Part shown: piece after piece, positions 44,760-52,781 of the stretch
Position numbering within the stretch: the stretch's first letter is position 1
How the letters are laid out: every line of letters starts with the position of its first letter
NCBI GenBank assembly: GCA_025456145.1
Contig: JALOLD010000006.1
Span: 80,531-144,530 of the forward strand
DNA: 64,000 bases
Direction of reading: 5' to 3'
DNA from: Thermoanaerobaculales bacterium
Lineage (GTDB): Bacteria > Acidobacteriota > Thermoanaerobaculia > Thermoanaerobaculales > Sulfomarinibacteraceae
Notes under the pieces: generated by a model
Told to the model about the DNA's origin: nothing
Databases searched by the model: none
Seen by the model: the letters and a program-made list of their open reading frames with translations, nothing else
Position numbers and translations under genes: made by a program

Positions 44760-45493
44760 GTCGATCCCTCGCATTACCTCTGCTGTTGCTGTCGATGATG
44801 ACCGGTCTAGGGTGCTCCTCCAAGGCGCTGAAGGAGGAGAAGCTCCTCGAGGAGCTGTCGAACCTCGACAAGGTCACGATTTTCGACCGGGCCGAGGCCC
44901 TCTACGAGGACAAGAAGTACCCCGAGGCGAGACAGCTCTTCTCCTTCGTCTATGACTCGTTCCCCAACGATCCGTTGGGTCACAAGGCGGCCCTCCGGGT
45001 GGCTGACACATACGCGGCAAAAAACGATGTGACCAACCTCACAGAAGCCCGGCTTCGCTATCGCGATTTCGCCAACCGCTATCCGAACGACCCCGATCGC
45101 GACTATGCCTTGCTCATGGTCGGTCACACCTTCAGCTCTCGCAAGCTTCGTCCGGACAGGGACTTGAGCCCGATCCGTGAGGCTCTCGACGCCTACCGTC
45201 AGCTGGTCAACCTGTACCCCGACTCGCGCTATGTCGACGAGGCGGAGGACCGGATGGGCGGTCTCGAGGAGTTGCTCGCCGAACACGAGTGGCTTGTTTC
45301 CACCTTTTACTTCCGGAATAAGCGATGGAATGGCGCCAAGTGGCGGCTTGAATACATCGTCGAAAACTACCCGGATTACTCGCAAATCGAGCAAGTGAAC
45401 GAGCGGATTTCGATCATTCAATCGAAGCTCGACGAAGCAGAAGCCAGGTTCAAAAAGCTCGTCGAAGAACGGACAAAGAAGATCGAAGATTGA
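44756..45493 (+). CDS. bamD: BamD-like outer membrane assembly lipoprotein
   Basis: The 245-residue lipoprotein has a signal ending GLGCSS (Cys20). Repeated TPR-like helices follow: IFDRAEALYEDKKYPEARQL near 42-61, EARLRYRDFANRYPNDPDRD near 97-116, ALDAYRQLVNLYPDSRYVDE near 141-160 and AKWRLEYIVENYPDY near 197. This matches BamD, which works with BamA to insert beta-barrels. The C-terminal 25 residues are a Lys/Glu-rich helix. The 3' third has lower GC than its neighbours. Overlap with rpe is ATGA. Confidence 0.85.
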   Translation: MSRSLALPLLLLSMMTGLGCSSKALKEEKLLEELSNLDKVTIFDRAEALYEDKKYPEARQLFSFVYDSFPNDPLGHKAALRVADTYAAKNDVTNLTEARLRYRDFANRYPNDPDRDYALLMVGHTFSSRKLRPDRDLSPIREALDAYRQLVNLYPDSRYVDEAEDRMGGLEELLAEHEWLVSTFYFRNKRWNGAKWRLEYIVENYPDYSQIEQVNERISIIQSKLDEAEARFKKLVEERTKKIED

Positions 45494-45518
45494 CGCACGT
45501 TATGCTTTCGGTTACTCT
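45490..45518 (+). promoter_or_regulatory. Promoter of the LysM protein gene
   Basis: TTGACG (45490-45495, over the bamD stop), 17 bp, then TACTCT (45513-45518). The start would be near 45525, and the leader contains GGGGAGAG before the ATG at 45552. Confidence 0.6.
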
Positions 45519-45551
45519 CGCAGTGTGTATTTACGCGCGGGGAGAGTGGCC

Positions 45552-46694
45552 ATGAAAGCGAAGATCCCGGTTCTTGCCGCCGCATTGCTCCTGCCCGTCG
45601 TCGCCCTCGGCCAGGCGGTGGCGCCACCGCCGCAGCCCCTTCACTTCGTCGACGGCCACTGGACGCCCTACGACCCGCCGACCGAGTTCCCCGAAGGGAC
45701 GACCGTCCACCGGGTCGTACCGGGGGACACGCTGTGGGATCTTGCCGCGAGCTATCTCGGAGATCCCTACCTGTGGCCGCAGATCTGGGAGCGCAACCCC
45801 TACATCAAGGACTCGCACTGGATCTACCCGGGCGACCCGATCGCCATCGACGTCGCGGTGCAGGAGCCGCCGACCGAGGTCGAGGAAATCGAGCCTGGCG
45901 AGACGGTGACCTCCGAGCTGGTCATCCCGGACAGCGACGCCGGAGCCGGGGCCGGCGAGCCGGTCATCGAGGAAGGTGTGCCGCGACCGCTGGGCAGCTC
46001 GGCCGACGTCTACTGCTTTGCCGATCTGGTCTCGGACGACTCGGTGTACCCGTTCTCGATCACCTCCGCCGAGCGCGTCACTTTCCAAGACTCCTTCTCC
46101 GAGGGCGACATCGTCTACATCGACGGCGGGGTCAACCAGGGTGTCGCGGCTGGCGACCGGTTCTTCGTCCTCGAGAGGGTCCGCCCGCTGAAGCGCCTCG
46201 CCGCCAACCCGAGGCCCGGCTACATCTACAGCGAGGAGACGATCGGCATCGTCTACAGCAGGATCGGTCAGATCAAGGTGCTGTGCGCCCAGGAGAACAC
46301 GGCGATCGCCGAGATCACCTCCGCGTGCGATCCGATCGACATCGGCAACGTCCTCGAGCCGTTCCGTCCGATTCCCGTCCCCCTGGTCGTCGACCCCGAT
46401 CCCTCCGACCGCTGTGATGTGCCCAACGGCAAGCCGATCGGACGGATCATCTACACCCGCGACGACCAGATCGAGATCGGCGGCGGCTGGCTGGTCTTCG
46501 TCGATCTCGGTGCGGCCGACGGCGCCTACCCGGGCCAGTTCGCGACGATCTTCCGCGACAACCCGGTGGAGGGCATGCCGCGGCTGGTGCTCGCCGAGCT
46601 CGGCCTGCTCACGGTCGAGGAGCACTACTCGACGGCGATCCTGACCTCCGGCTGGGCCTCGGTCTACATCGGCGACAGAGTCGAGCTGAAGTAG
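45552..46694 (+). CDS. Exported LysM-domain protein
   Basis: A 380-residue secreted protein: signal peptide 1-21 (ending VALGQA), then a LysM domain at about 52-100 (HRVVPGDTLWDLAASYLGDP, then YLWPQIWERNPYIKDSHWIY and PGDPI) that binds peptidoglycan. A Glu/Pro/Gly-rich linker (105-145) leads to a C-terminal domain (about 150-380) I cannot name, where GDIVYIDGG and GDRFFVLE suggest a beta-rich fold. GGGGAGAG fixes the ATG at 45552. A role in envelope maintenance is inferred. Confidence 0.8.
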   Translation: MKAKIPVLAAALLLPVVALGQAVAPPPQPLHFVDGHWTPYDPPTEFPEGTTVHRVVPGDTLWDLAASYLGDPYLWPQIWERNPYIKDSHWIYPGDPIAIDVAVQEPPTEVEEIEPGETVTSELVIPDSDAGAGAGEPVIEEGVPRPLGSSADVYCFADLVSDDSVYPFSITSAERVTFQDSFSEGDIVYIDGGVNQGVAAGDRFFVLERVRPLKRLAANPRPGYIYSEETIGIVYSRIGQIKVLCAQENTAIAEITSACDPIDIGNVLEPFRPIPVPLVVDPDPSDRCDVPNGKPIGRIIYTRDDQIEIGGGWLVFVDLGAADGAYPGQFATIFRDNPVEGMPRLVLAELGLLTVEEHYSTAILTSGWASVYIGDRVELK

Positions 46695-46716
46695 GACCGA
46701 TCCGGGGTTCGCCCGA

Positions 46717-47184
46717 TCAGTCGAAGACCTCCGCGCGCTGCTGGGCGAAGACCTTGAGGGTCTGGTGGTGCTCCTCGTCGGCGATCGCCAGGTTTCTCAC
46801 GATCTGCGAGATCGCCGGGTTCGAGGCGGCGAGCACCTCCCGATGACCGTGCTCGGCGGGATGGCACTCGACGCGCATCGCGAAGAACAGCGCGTCGGCG
46901 AGCGAGGGGACCGGCGCGGCCGCGCGAAAGCGCTCGACGGTCGCGAGCAGGGCGTCCACCGCCACTCCGTCGAGGTCGACGTCGTCGAACTCCTTCGGGC
47001 TCCGGTGGACGAGCTTGCGGCCGTACCGGAGCAGGCTCGCGTGGGACTTCTCCTGCAGGCTCAGACGGAAGAACAGGCCCGACGCCTCTCCGTCGGCCGC
47101 GAAGACCTCGCTGAGCCACTCGTACAGGGACGCCATCGCGCCCTCGACGCGCTCGAGCCGCGACAGCGCTTCCAGGATCTTCAT
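46717..47184 (-). CDS. Ferritin-like (rubrerythrin-type) protein
   Basis: A 155-residue, all-helical protein with the spacing of a four-helix di-iron bundle: E13 and E22 in the first helix (LERVEGAMASLYEWLSE), LQEKSHASLLRYGRKL near 43-58 (the E-x-x-H pair), RVECHPAEHGH near 104-114, and NLAIADEEHHQTLKVF near 130-145. The E-x-x-H motifs support metal binding, perhaps for peroxide reduction or iron storage. A second Cys-rich rubredoxin domain is absent. Confidence 0.65.
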   Translation of the reverse strand: MKILEALSRLERVEGAMASLYEWLSEVFAADGEASGLFFRLSLQEKSHASLLRYGRKLVHRSPKEFDDVDLDGVAVDALLATVERFRAAAPVPSLADALFFAMRVECHPAEHGHREVLAASNPAISQIVRNLAIADEEHHQTLKVFAQQRAEVFD

Positions 47185-47228
47185 GCCCGACCCCCCGCTC
47201 GCGTTCAGCCGCCCCCCGACGAGCCGTC

Positions 47229-47237
47229 ATCGTAGCA
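47229..47237 (-). promoter_or_regulatory. Extended -10 promoter of the ferritin-like gene
   Basis: TGCTACGAT on the minus strand, 44 nt before the ATG at 47184; the leader is about 38 nt. Confidence 0.5.
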
Positions 47238-47259
47238 GCAACCGCGCGAAGCTCGATCG

Positions 47260-47287
47260 TTGCGCTCGTCGCCCCCGATGCTATGCT
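47260..47287 (+). promoter_or_regulatory. Promoter of tadA, predicted leaderless
   Basis: TTGCGC (47260-47265), 16 bp ending in TGC, then TATGCT (47282-47287). The -10 ends 7 nt before the ATG at 47295 and contains an earlier in-frame ATG that cannot be used. Confidence 0.65.
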
Positions 47288-47294
47288 CCGGACC

Positions 47295-47765
47295 ATGCTC
47301 CCCGACTGGGTCTTCGACGACGGCGATCGCCGATTCATGGCTTTGGCGTTGGCCGAGGCCGAGGCCGCGGCGCTGCGCGACGAGGTCCCGGTGGGTGCGG
47401 TCGTGGTGGCCGGTGAACGGGTGGTGGGCCGCGCCGGCAACCGGCGGCGGGAGCTGTCCGACCCGTCGGCGCACGCCGAGGTGCTCGCGCTTCGCGGCGC
47501 GGCGGCGGAGCTCGGCGACTTCCGGCTCTCCGGTTGCACGCTCTATGTCACCCTCGAACCGTGTGCGATGTGCGTGACGACCTGTCGGCAGGCGAGGATC
47601 GGCCTCGTGGTCTGGGGGGCCCCCGATCCCAAGGCCGGCGCCTGCGGGTCGGTCGTCGATCTCGCCGGCGAGCCGCGCCTCGGACCGGCTCTGGCCCATC
47701 GCGGCGGTCTCGAGGCAGAGCCGGCTCGGCGGCTCCTCGAGAGCTTCTTTGCCAAACGGCGGTAA
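47295..47765 (+). CDS. tadA: tRNA-specific adenosine deaminase
   Basis: TadA converts A34 of tRNA-Arg(ACG) to inosine. The 156 residues carry the zinc deaminase motifs: HAEVLALRGAA with His60 and catalytic Glu62, and EPCAMCVTTCRQARI with Cys90 and Cys93. VPVGAVVVAGERVVG near 31-45 is also typical. I chose ATG 47295 since the ATG at 47283 lies inside the -10 element. The two tRNA-Ser genes and SRP RNA follow on the same strand, from their own promoter. Confidence 0.94.
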   Translation: MLPDWVFDDGDRRFMALALAEAEAAALRDEVPVGAVVVAGERVVGRAGNRRRELSDPSAHAEVLALRGAAAELGDFRLSGCTLYVTLEPCAMCVTTCRQARIGLVVWGAPDPKAGACGSVVDLAGEPRLGPALAHRGGLEAEPARRLLESFFAKRR

Positions 47766-47777
47766 AGGACGTAAAAT
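47749..47777 (+). promoter_or_regulatory. Promoter of the tRNA-Ser/SRP RNA unit
   Basis: TTGCCA (47749-47754, within the end of tadA), 17 bp, then TAAAAT (47772-47777): near-consensus. The first tRNA starts 15 nt later. Confidence 0.75.
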
Positions 47778-47791
47778 GCCGGTCCCCGCGC

Positions 47792-47881
47792 GGAGAGGTG
47801 CCGGAGCGGTCGATCGGGGCGGTCTCGAAAACCGTTGACCTTTCACGAGGTCCAAGGGTTCGAATCCCTTCCTCTCCGCCA
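47792..47881 (+). tRNA. tRNA-Ser(CGA)
   Basis: A 90-nt class II tRNA: acceptor GGAGAGG/CCTCTCC, anticodon loop CTCGAAA (anticodon CGA), a long variable arm, T loop TTCGAAT, discriminator G and an encoded CCA. Confidence 0.95.
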
Positions 47882-47895
47882 TGACAGACAAGCCC

Positions 47896-47985
<90 letters not shown>

Positions 47986-48003
47986 TAAGCCGCGCCATGC
48001 CGG

Positions 48004-48137
48004 CCGGGAGCCCACCCTGGAGCCCGGGCCCTGTGCATCGTCGCCCTCCGAACCGTGTCAGGCCCGGAAGGGAGCAGCACTAAGGAGGACTCCGGCGAGT
48101 GCCGCAGGTCGCCTGGGTTCCATGGTGGGCTCCCCGG
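48004..48137 (+). ncRNA. ffs: Signal recognition particle RNA (bacterial 4.5S type)
   Basis: The conserved apical sequence GTCAGGCCCGGAAGGGAGCA (48058-48077, with the GGAA tetraloop and the Ffh-binding internal loop) is unmistakable. The ends pair: GGGAGCCCACC (48006-48016) with GGTGGGCTCCC (48124-48134). At about 130 nt it is a little longer than E. coli 4.5S (114) and far shorter than the Bacillus scRNA; no Alu domain is present. It starts about 20 nt after tRNA-Ser(GGA) and is probably processed from the same transcript. dnaX, its frequent neighbour, is not here. Confidence 0.95.
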
Positions 48138-48157
48138 AGAGCCCCGACGGCCGGCGT

Positions 48158-49288
48158 TCACGACTCCGGCTGAAGGTACCCCAGGAGGCACTCGGCGGCT
48201 TGATCGGCCCCGTTGGGTCGTCCGGTTGCCGGCCGAGCCGAGCGGGTCAGCCGGTCGAGAACCTCTCCCCAGCCGGGCTCGTCGAACCCGGTCGTCGGTA
48301 AGGCCGCCGACGGCACGTGGGCACGGATGAAGGCCTCGAGCACCGGACTCTCGGGAAAACGGGGCCGGCGAAGATAGGCGAAGGCCGGGCCGCCGTGGTA
48401 GACCTCGGCGACCGTGCTGTAGCCGAGCTTGCCGATGACGACATCGCTGGCCGCCACCAAATCGGGATGGTACAGCCCGCCGTTCGACGGGACCCGGACC
48501 AGCCCGGGCTCGTGGACCGGCTGCGGGACCTCGGCCGGCACGACGATCGTCGCGCCCGGTCTCGAGCCGAGCCGAGCCCGGACTCGATCGGCGAGGTCGG
48601 GCTCGCGGTAGCTGAGCAGCATCAGCGCCTGGTCGTCGACGACGCCGAGCGCCGACCGGACCGCGGATCGCGATCGTCGTCGGGCTCGGCTGACCGGCGC
48701 CACGGTGGACGCGCCGGCCACCCGGCGGCAGACCGGCTCGGTCTGGATCCTCAGGGTCGCCGTGCTGAAGATCTCCGCCATCCGATCGGCCCAGGCGTCG
48801 AGCGCGGAATGCCGGTACGCCCGATAGATCCAGTCCCAGGTGAAGTTCTCGACCAGCAGCCCGGGCACCCCGAGCCGCCCGGCCACCACCAGACCGAGTG
48901 GTGCGATGTCGCTGACCACCAGCCGGCACCCGCTCGACTCGACCTCGGCGACGATCCGGTCGAGCCGGGCGTCATCGCGCAAGGGCAGCTTCTCGAGGGC
49001 TCGGATGGTGCTCGGGACGTCCTCCTCCAGCGCGTCGAGCTGGACCATTCCGATGTCCACCTCGAGGGGGTGGACGACGTGCTCGATCCCGACCAGGGAG
49101 TCGGCGAAGAACCGCGCCGGAACGGTCGTGTACACGTGGTGGCACAGGTCCTGCCGCCGGGTGGAGCACGCGGCCATGATCGCACTGGCTCGTGCCGCAT
49201 GACCGAGCCCGTGCGGCGAGACGAACCAGGCCAGCGGGCAGGGGGGCGCTCCTCGTCCGGGGTGGGCCGTTCGATGGGGTCCTCTCAC
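48158..49288 (-). CDS. MurG-like (GT-B) glycosyltransferase
   Basis: The 376-residue cytosolic protein has a GT-B layout. The N-terminal domain starts WFVSPHGLGHAARASAIMAA near 21-40, the Gly-rich loop typical of MurG and UGT-like enzymes. The C-terminal domain contains DLVAASDVVIGKLGYSTVAE near 287-306, where GKLGYST corresponds to the nucleotide-sugar-binding GGxxT region. Donor and acceptor are unknown. I chose the GTG at 49288, which follows a TACACT -10 by 8 nt; the longer frame overlaps the divergent gene. Confidence 0.72.
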   Translation of the reverse strand: MRGPHRTAHPGRGAPPCPLAWFVSPHGLGHAARASAIMAACSTRRQDLCHHVYTTVPARFFADSLVGIEHVVHPLEVDIGMVQLDALEEDVPSTIRALEKLPLRDDARLDRIVAEVESSGCRLVVSDIAPLGLVVAGRLGVPGLLVENFTWDWIYRAYRHSALDAWADRMAEIFSTATLRIQTEPVCRRVAGASTVAPVSRARRRSRSAVRSALGVVDDQALMLLSYREPDLADRVRARLGSRPGATIVVPAEVPQPVHEPGLVRVPSNGGLYHPDLVAASDVVIGKLGYSTVAEVYHGGPAFAYLRRPRFPESPVLEAFIRAHVPSAALPTTGFDEPGWGEVLDRLTRSARPATGRPNGADQAAECLLGYLQPES

Positions 49289-49296
49289 GACGGTCG

Positions 49297-49302
49297 AGTG
49301 TA
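49297..49302 (-). promoter_or_regulatory. Promoter (-10) of the glycosyltransferase gene, predicted leaderless
   Basis: TACACT on the minus strand ends 8 nt before GTG 49288; no Shine-Dalgarno sequence. Confidence 0.55.
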
Positions 49303-49347
49303 CGCGGTCGATGACCCTCTCCGACCCGGGTGAGCCCAGGGATCGCG

Positions 49348-49356
49348 TGGTAGGAT
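49348..49356 (+). promoter_or_regulatory. Extended -10 promoter of the tandem TonB-C gene, predicted leaderless
   Basis: TGGTAGGAT ends 6 nt before the ATG at 49363; no Shine-Dalgarno sequence. Confidence 0.6.
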
Positions 49357-49362
49357 GAGCCC

Positions 49363-50238
49363 ATGAGTCGCGTACTCGTGGCGATCGTGGTCTGTCTGAC
49401 GACGCTCTGTCCGTCGTTCCCGGCGCACGGCCAGCACGGCTCGACCCGAGCCTGGCAGCAACGGATCGAGATCGAGGTCGACCTGCCGATCCCGGTCGTC
49501 GCCCTGGACTCGGCCAATCCGTTCGCGATCCCGGTCGACTCGCCGCCCCGGCTCGTCGCATCGACCCCGCCGAAGAAGCTCGACGTCGCCGGAACCCTCC
49601 GGATCGCCGCCTATGTCGACGCCAAGGGCGAGTGCCGCGGCGCGGTCCCTCTGGCGCTGCCGTTTCCCGGTCTCGCGGCAACCGTCCTCGAGGAGATCAA
49701 GAACGTGCGCTTCGACCCGGCGGTCAGGGGCAGCACGGCGGTCGCCTCCTGGGTCGTGCTCGAGCTGCCGATCGTCGGTCGGGTCAAGGACTCGACGGTC
49801 GGCGCCCCGACCTTCGAGCTGCCCGACCCGGCGGCGCCTCCCGAGCCTCCGGCGCCGCTCAGCGTGGCGCCCCCCGGCAGCCTGCTGAACGCCGAGTTCG
49901 TGCCTCAGCCGTCGCTCTCCAGCCTCGCCTCGCCTCGCCGCCTCAAGGTCAAGACGCCTGCTCAGGACGTCGAGGTCCCGGTCCGGGCTCTGGTTCACGT
50001 AACCGCCGGCGGCCGCTGTGACCGCTTCGTCCCCCTCGACATCGACACCGGTCTGACCACCTGGCTCTCCGCCTACCTCGCGACCTGCCGGCTCGACCCG
50101 GCGGTCCGCGACGGCGCGCCGCACGAGGCTTGGGTCGTGATGTCGACCCGTGCCCAGATCGAGATGACGAGCCTCGAGTCGACCGGCGTCACCGTGGTTC
50201 GCGATCGGAGCTTCGAGCCCGCCGCCAGCCGGGACTGA
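49363..50238 (+). CDS. Exported protein with two TonB-C-like repeats
   Basis: A 291-residue secreted protein (signal 1-23, ending FPAHGQ). Two segments resemble each other and the TonB C-terminal domain. The first (about 68-145) includes RIAAYVDAKGECRG and VRFDPAVRGSTAVASWVVLE. The second (about 200-275) includes VLVHVTAGGRCDRF-type sequence and CRLDPAVRDGAPHEAWVVMS. TonB-C domains normally contact outer-membrane receptors, but here there is no N-terminal membrane anchor and no ExbB/ExbD gene. A Pro-rich linker (about 150-180) separates the copies. The function is unknown. Confidence 0.6.
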   Translation: MSRVLVAIVVCLTTLCPSFPAHGQHGSTRAWQQRIEIEVDLPIPVVALDSANPFAIPVDSPPRLVASTPPKKLDVAGTLRIAAYVDAKGECRGAVPLALPFPGLAATVLEEIKNVRFDPAVRGSTAVASWVVLELPIVGRVKDSTVGAPTFELPDPAAPPEPPAPLSVAPPGSLLNAEFVPQPSLSSLASPRRLKVKTPAQDVEVPVRALVHVTAGGRCDRFVPLDIDTGLTTWLSAYLATCRLDPAVRDGAPHEAWVVMSTRAQIEMTSLESTGVTVVRDRSFEPAASRD

Positions 50239-50255
50239 GGCGCGGCTCGCGCCGT

Positions 50256-52163
50256 TCAGGACCGTTTGAGGATCTTCCGCCGGCTCTCGGCCCGGACCGT
50301 CACCCGCTCCGAGTCCAGCCACTCGAGAAGCGGGATCGCGAGCTTCCTGGTCAAGCCGAAACGTTGCTTGAACTCGCCGACGTCGAAGCTCTCGCAGCCC
50401 CACGCCCTGACGCCGGCCGCAACCTCGTCAAGCGCCGCCCGGTGGACGAGGAACTTCCCGTCGAGGCGGACCAGCCGGCCGCGCTGGACGAGAAAGGTAC
50501 AGATGCCCTCGACCATCGCCGGCCTGGCCTCGAGCTGTGCGGCCGCGTCGGCCGGCGACGGAGCGTCGAAGCCAGCCTCCCGGTAGAGGACCTCGACCCG
50601 TCGGGCGAGCTCCTCGCCGACCGCCGACATGTGGCGATCGCTTCCCGGCGGTACGACCCGTCCCTGGTTGAGCTCGAGGACACCCCGCTGACGCAGCTCC
50701 TCGAGGTACACCGTGGTCAGGTCCCCCGCCCGCTTCGGCAGCAGAGCCGCGGAGAAGTCGCGGGTCGGCACCCCGACCGACACCTCGAGATCGGCGAAGC
50801 GGCGCTCGAGCTCCGCCCGCGCCGCCTCGGTCAGCCGGTCGACCCGGGCCGCGCTGACGAGGGTGGCGGGGTTGGTCGGGAGCACCATCACCGTGCCCGC
50901 CTCGAGGAGCCGTCCGATCGCGCCTTCGACCGCACCGTCGAGCACCCCGAGACGAGCCGCGAGCCGGTGGGCGGTCGCGCCCTCGAGCCCGGCTCTCTCG
51001 ATCCACCAGCCGAGCAGATCGGGCCAGGCCGGCCGGGTCGGCGAGGGCAGACGCTCGAGCTCGGCGCTGTCCCGCCGCCGCCACCGGCCGATCCGGCTGT
51101 CGAGCACGACGCCACCGGCGAAGGTGTTGACCGGCGCCGGCCGGCGCAGGACCACCCGGTCGCCGGGGAAGAGCAGCATCGGCTCGCGAAGCCGCAGCTG
51201 AGCCACCGCGCTCTCGCCCGGCGCCACCGTCGGCCGGGACAGCCGGTCGACCCGCGCCGGCAGCCGGTCGGCGAAGGCATGGAGCTCGAGCTCCTCCCCC
51301 TCGCCGAGGGGGTGCGGCGCCGTGGCCAGGAGCTCGAGCCGCAGGGTCACCAGCCGGGTCGGTCGCCAGTCGCCGACCGCCAGCAGCTGGTCCCCCCGCC
51401 GCAGCTCCTCGCGGGCGATCCCGACCAGGTTGACCGCCACCCTCTCGCCGGCCTCGACCCTCGCCCGCTCGTCGCCGTGGACGTGCAGCCTCCGGACCCG
51501 GGCCCGCAGACCGCGCGGCATGACGAGCACGTCGGCGCCGACCTCGAGGCGTCCCCAGAGCGACGTCCCGGTGACGATCGTGCCGGCGCCGGTCAAAGAG
51601 AAGACCCGGTCGACCGCCTCGCGAAAGGGCCGGTCCTCGATCTGCCTCGGCCGCGCCGCACGAGCCTGGGCGACGAGGGCGGCGCGCAGCTCGTCGAGAC
51701 CCTGGCCGGTCGCCGCCGAGACCGGCACCACGGGGGCGCCGTCGAAGGCGGTGCCGGCGAGCATCTCGCGCACCTCCTCCGCCGCCAGCTCGGCGAGCTC
51801 GTCGTCGACGGTATCGATCTTGGTCAGGGCGACCGCGCCGCCGGGAACCCCCATCAGACGGATGACATCGAGGTGCTCCCGGGTCTGGGGCATGATGCCC
51901 TCGTCCGCCGCGACGACGAGCAGCGCGAGGTCGATGCCGGAGGCGCCGGCGATCATCGTGTGGACCAGCCGCTCGTGGCCCGGAACGTCGACGAAGTGGA
52001 GCTGGACCCCGTCGGTCGACATCTGCGCGAAGCCGAGCTCGATGGTGATGCCTCGCTCGCGCTCCTCGGGCAGACGGTCGCAGTCGGTCCCGGTGAGCGC
52101 CTTGACCAGGGTGGTCTTGCCGTGGTCGATGTGGCCGGCCGTGCCGAAGACGACGTGGTCCAT
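50256..52163 (-). CDS. selB: Selenocysteine-specific elongation factor SelB
   Basis: SelB carries selenocysteyl-tRNA to UGA codons marked by a SECIS hairpin. The 635 residues start with the GTPase domain: AGHIDHGKTTLVKAL (9-23), DVPGHERLVHTMIAGA (60-75) and LTKIDTV. Domains II and III follow (about 170-345), and winged-helix repeats (about 400-635) bind SECIS RNA. The start at ATG 52163 follows a -10 (TACCAT) by 6 nt; a GTG at 52178 lies upstream of the predicted transcript. selA, selD and tRNA-Sec are not in the window, and I see no selenoprotein here. Confidence 0.92.
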   Translation of the reverse strand: MDHVVFGTAGHIDHGKTTLVKALTGTDCDRLPEERERGITIELGFAQMSTDGVQLHFVDVPGHERLVHTMIAGASGIDLALLVVAADEGIMPQTREHLDVIRLMGVPGGAVALTKIDTVDDELAELAAEEVREMLAGTAFDGAPVVPVSAATGQGLDELRAALVAQARAARPRQIEDRPFREAVDRVFSLTGAGTIVTGTSLWGRLEVGADVLVMPRGLRARVRRLHVHGDERARVEAGERVAVNLVGIAREELRRGDQLLAVGDWRPTRLVTLRLELLATAPHPLGEGEELELHAFADRLPARVDRLSRPTVAPGESAVAQLRLREPMLLFPGDRVVLRRPAPVNTFAGGVVLDSRIGRWRRRDSAELERLPSPTRPAWPDLLGWWIERAGLEGATAHRLAARLGVLDGAVEGAIGRLLEAGTVMVLPTNPATLVSAARVDRLTEAARAELERRFADLEVSVGVPTRDFSAALLPKRAGDLTTVYLEELRQRGVLELNQGRVVPPGSDRHMSAVGEELARRVEVLYREAGFDAPSPADAAAQLEARPAMVEGICTFLVQRGRLVRLDGKFLVHRAALDEVAAGVRAWGCESFDVGEFKQRFGLTRKLAIPLLEWLDSERVTVRAESRRKILKRS

Positions 52164-52169
52164 GGCGGC

Positions 52170-52175
52170 ATGGTA
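52170..52175 (-). promoter_or_regulatory. Promoter (-10) of selB, predicted leaderless
   Basis: TACCAT on the minus strand, 6 nt before the ATG; weak hexamer but in the standard leaderless position. Confidence 0.45.
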
Positions 52176-52220
52176 CACACAATCTGACCGCGGTCACTTG
52201 GCGGGCGGCCCTCGACCCGT

Positions 52221-52226
52221 TAAGCT
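52221..52226 (+). promoter_or_regulatory. Promoter (-10) of the CYTH-nucleotidyltransferase operon, predicted leaderless
   Basis: TAAGCT ends 6 nt before the ATG at 52233, with no Shine-Dalgarno sequence. Confidence 0.5.
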
Positions 52227-52232
52227 CCGGGC

Positions 52233-52781
52233 ATGATCGAGAGCGAGCTCAAGATCCCGGTCGGCGACCTCGACACGGTCCGGCGACGCCTCGCGGGTGC
52301 AGGCGCCGACCCCCTCGGCCCGGCGGAGCGCGAGGTCAACCTCCTCTTCGACACCGCGGACCGTCAGCTGGCGGAGGCCGGTCGGGTGCTCCGGATCCGC
52401 CGGGTCGGCGATGACGCCATCGCCACCTTCAAGGGCCCAGCGACCTGGCAAGGCGCGGTCAAGCAGCGTCTCGAGATCGAGCTCGGAGTCGCCTCGGACG
52501 GGGCAGCCGCCGAGCTTTTCGGCGCCCTCGGCTTCACGCCGTGGCTACGCTACGAGAAGGACCGGGAGAGCTGGACCCTCGGCGAGGTCCGGATCGATCT
52601 CGACCACACTCCGATCGGCGACTTCGTCGAGCTCGAGGGCCCGGTCGAGGGCCTCGAGGAGGCAGCCCTCGCGCTCGGCCTCGATCCCTCCCGGGCGGTG
52701 GCCGAGTCCTATGTCGGCCTCTGGCTGCGCCACCGCGACGAGCACCCCGAGGCGGGCCGCGACATGGTCTTCGCCGAATGA
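52233..52781 (+). CDS. CYTH-domain protein (class IV cyclase/triphosphatase family)
   Basis: The 182 residues form one CYTH domain. The N-terminal ExExK metal motif is MIESELKIPV (3-7), followed by alternating charged strands: VNLLFDTADRQLAEAGRVLR and IRRVGDDAIATFKGP near 54-68, EIELG near 82, and FVELEGP near 130. Members are triphosphatases or class IV adenylate cyclases acting on triphosphorylated substrates; sequence alone does not tell which. It overlaps the next gene as ATGA. Confidence 0.82.
   Translation: MIESELKIPVGDLDTVRRRLAGAGADPLGPAEREVNLLFDTADRQLAEAGRVLRIRRVGDDAIATFKGPATWQGAVKQRLEIELGVASDGAAAELFGALGFTPWLRYEKDRESWTLGEVRIDLDHTPIGDFVELEGPVEGLEEAALALGLDPSRAVAESYVGLWLRHRDEHPEAGRDMVFAE

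Noticed and set aside
49139..49154. Second sigma-54-like site (TGGCACAGGTCCTGCC, plus strand)
   Set aside because: Lies inside the glycosyltransferase gene on the opposite strand with no gene starting nearby; chance match.
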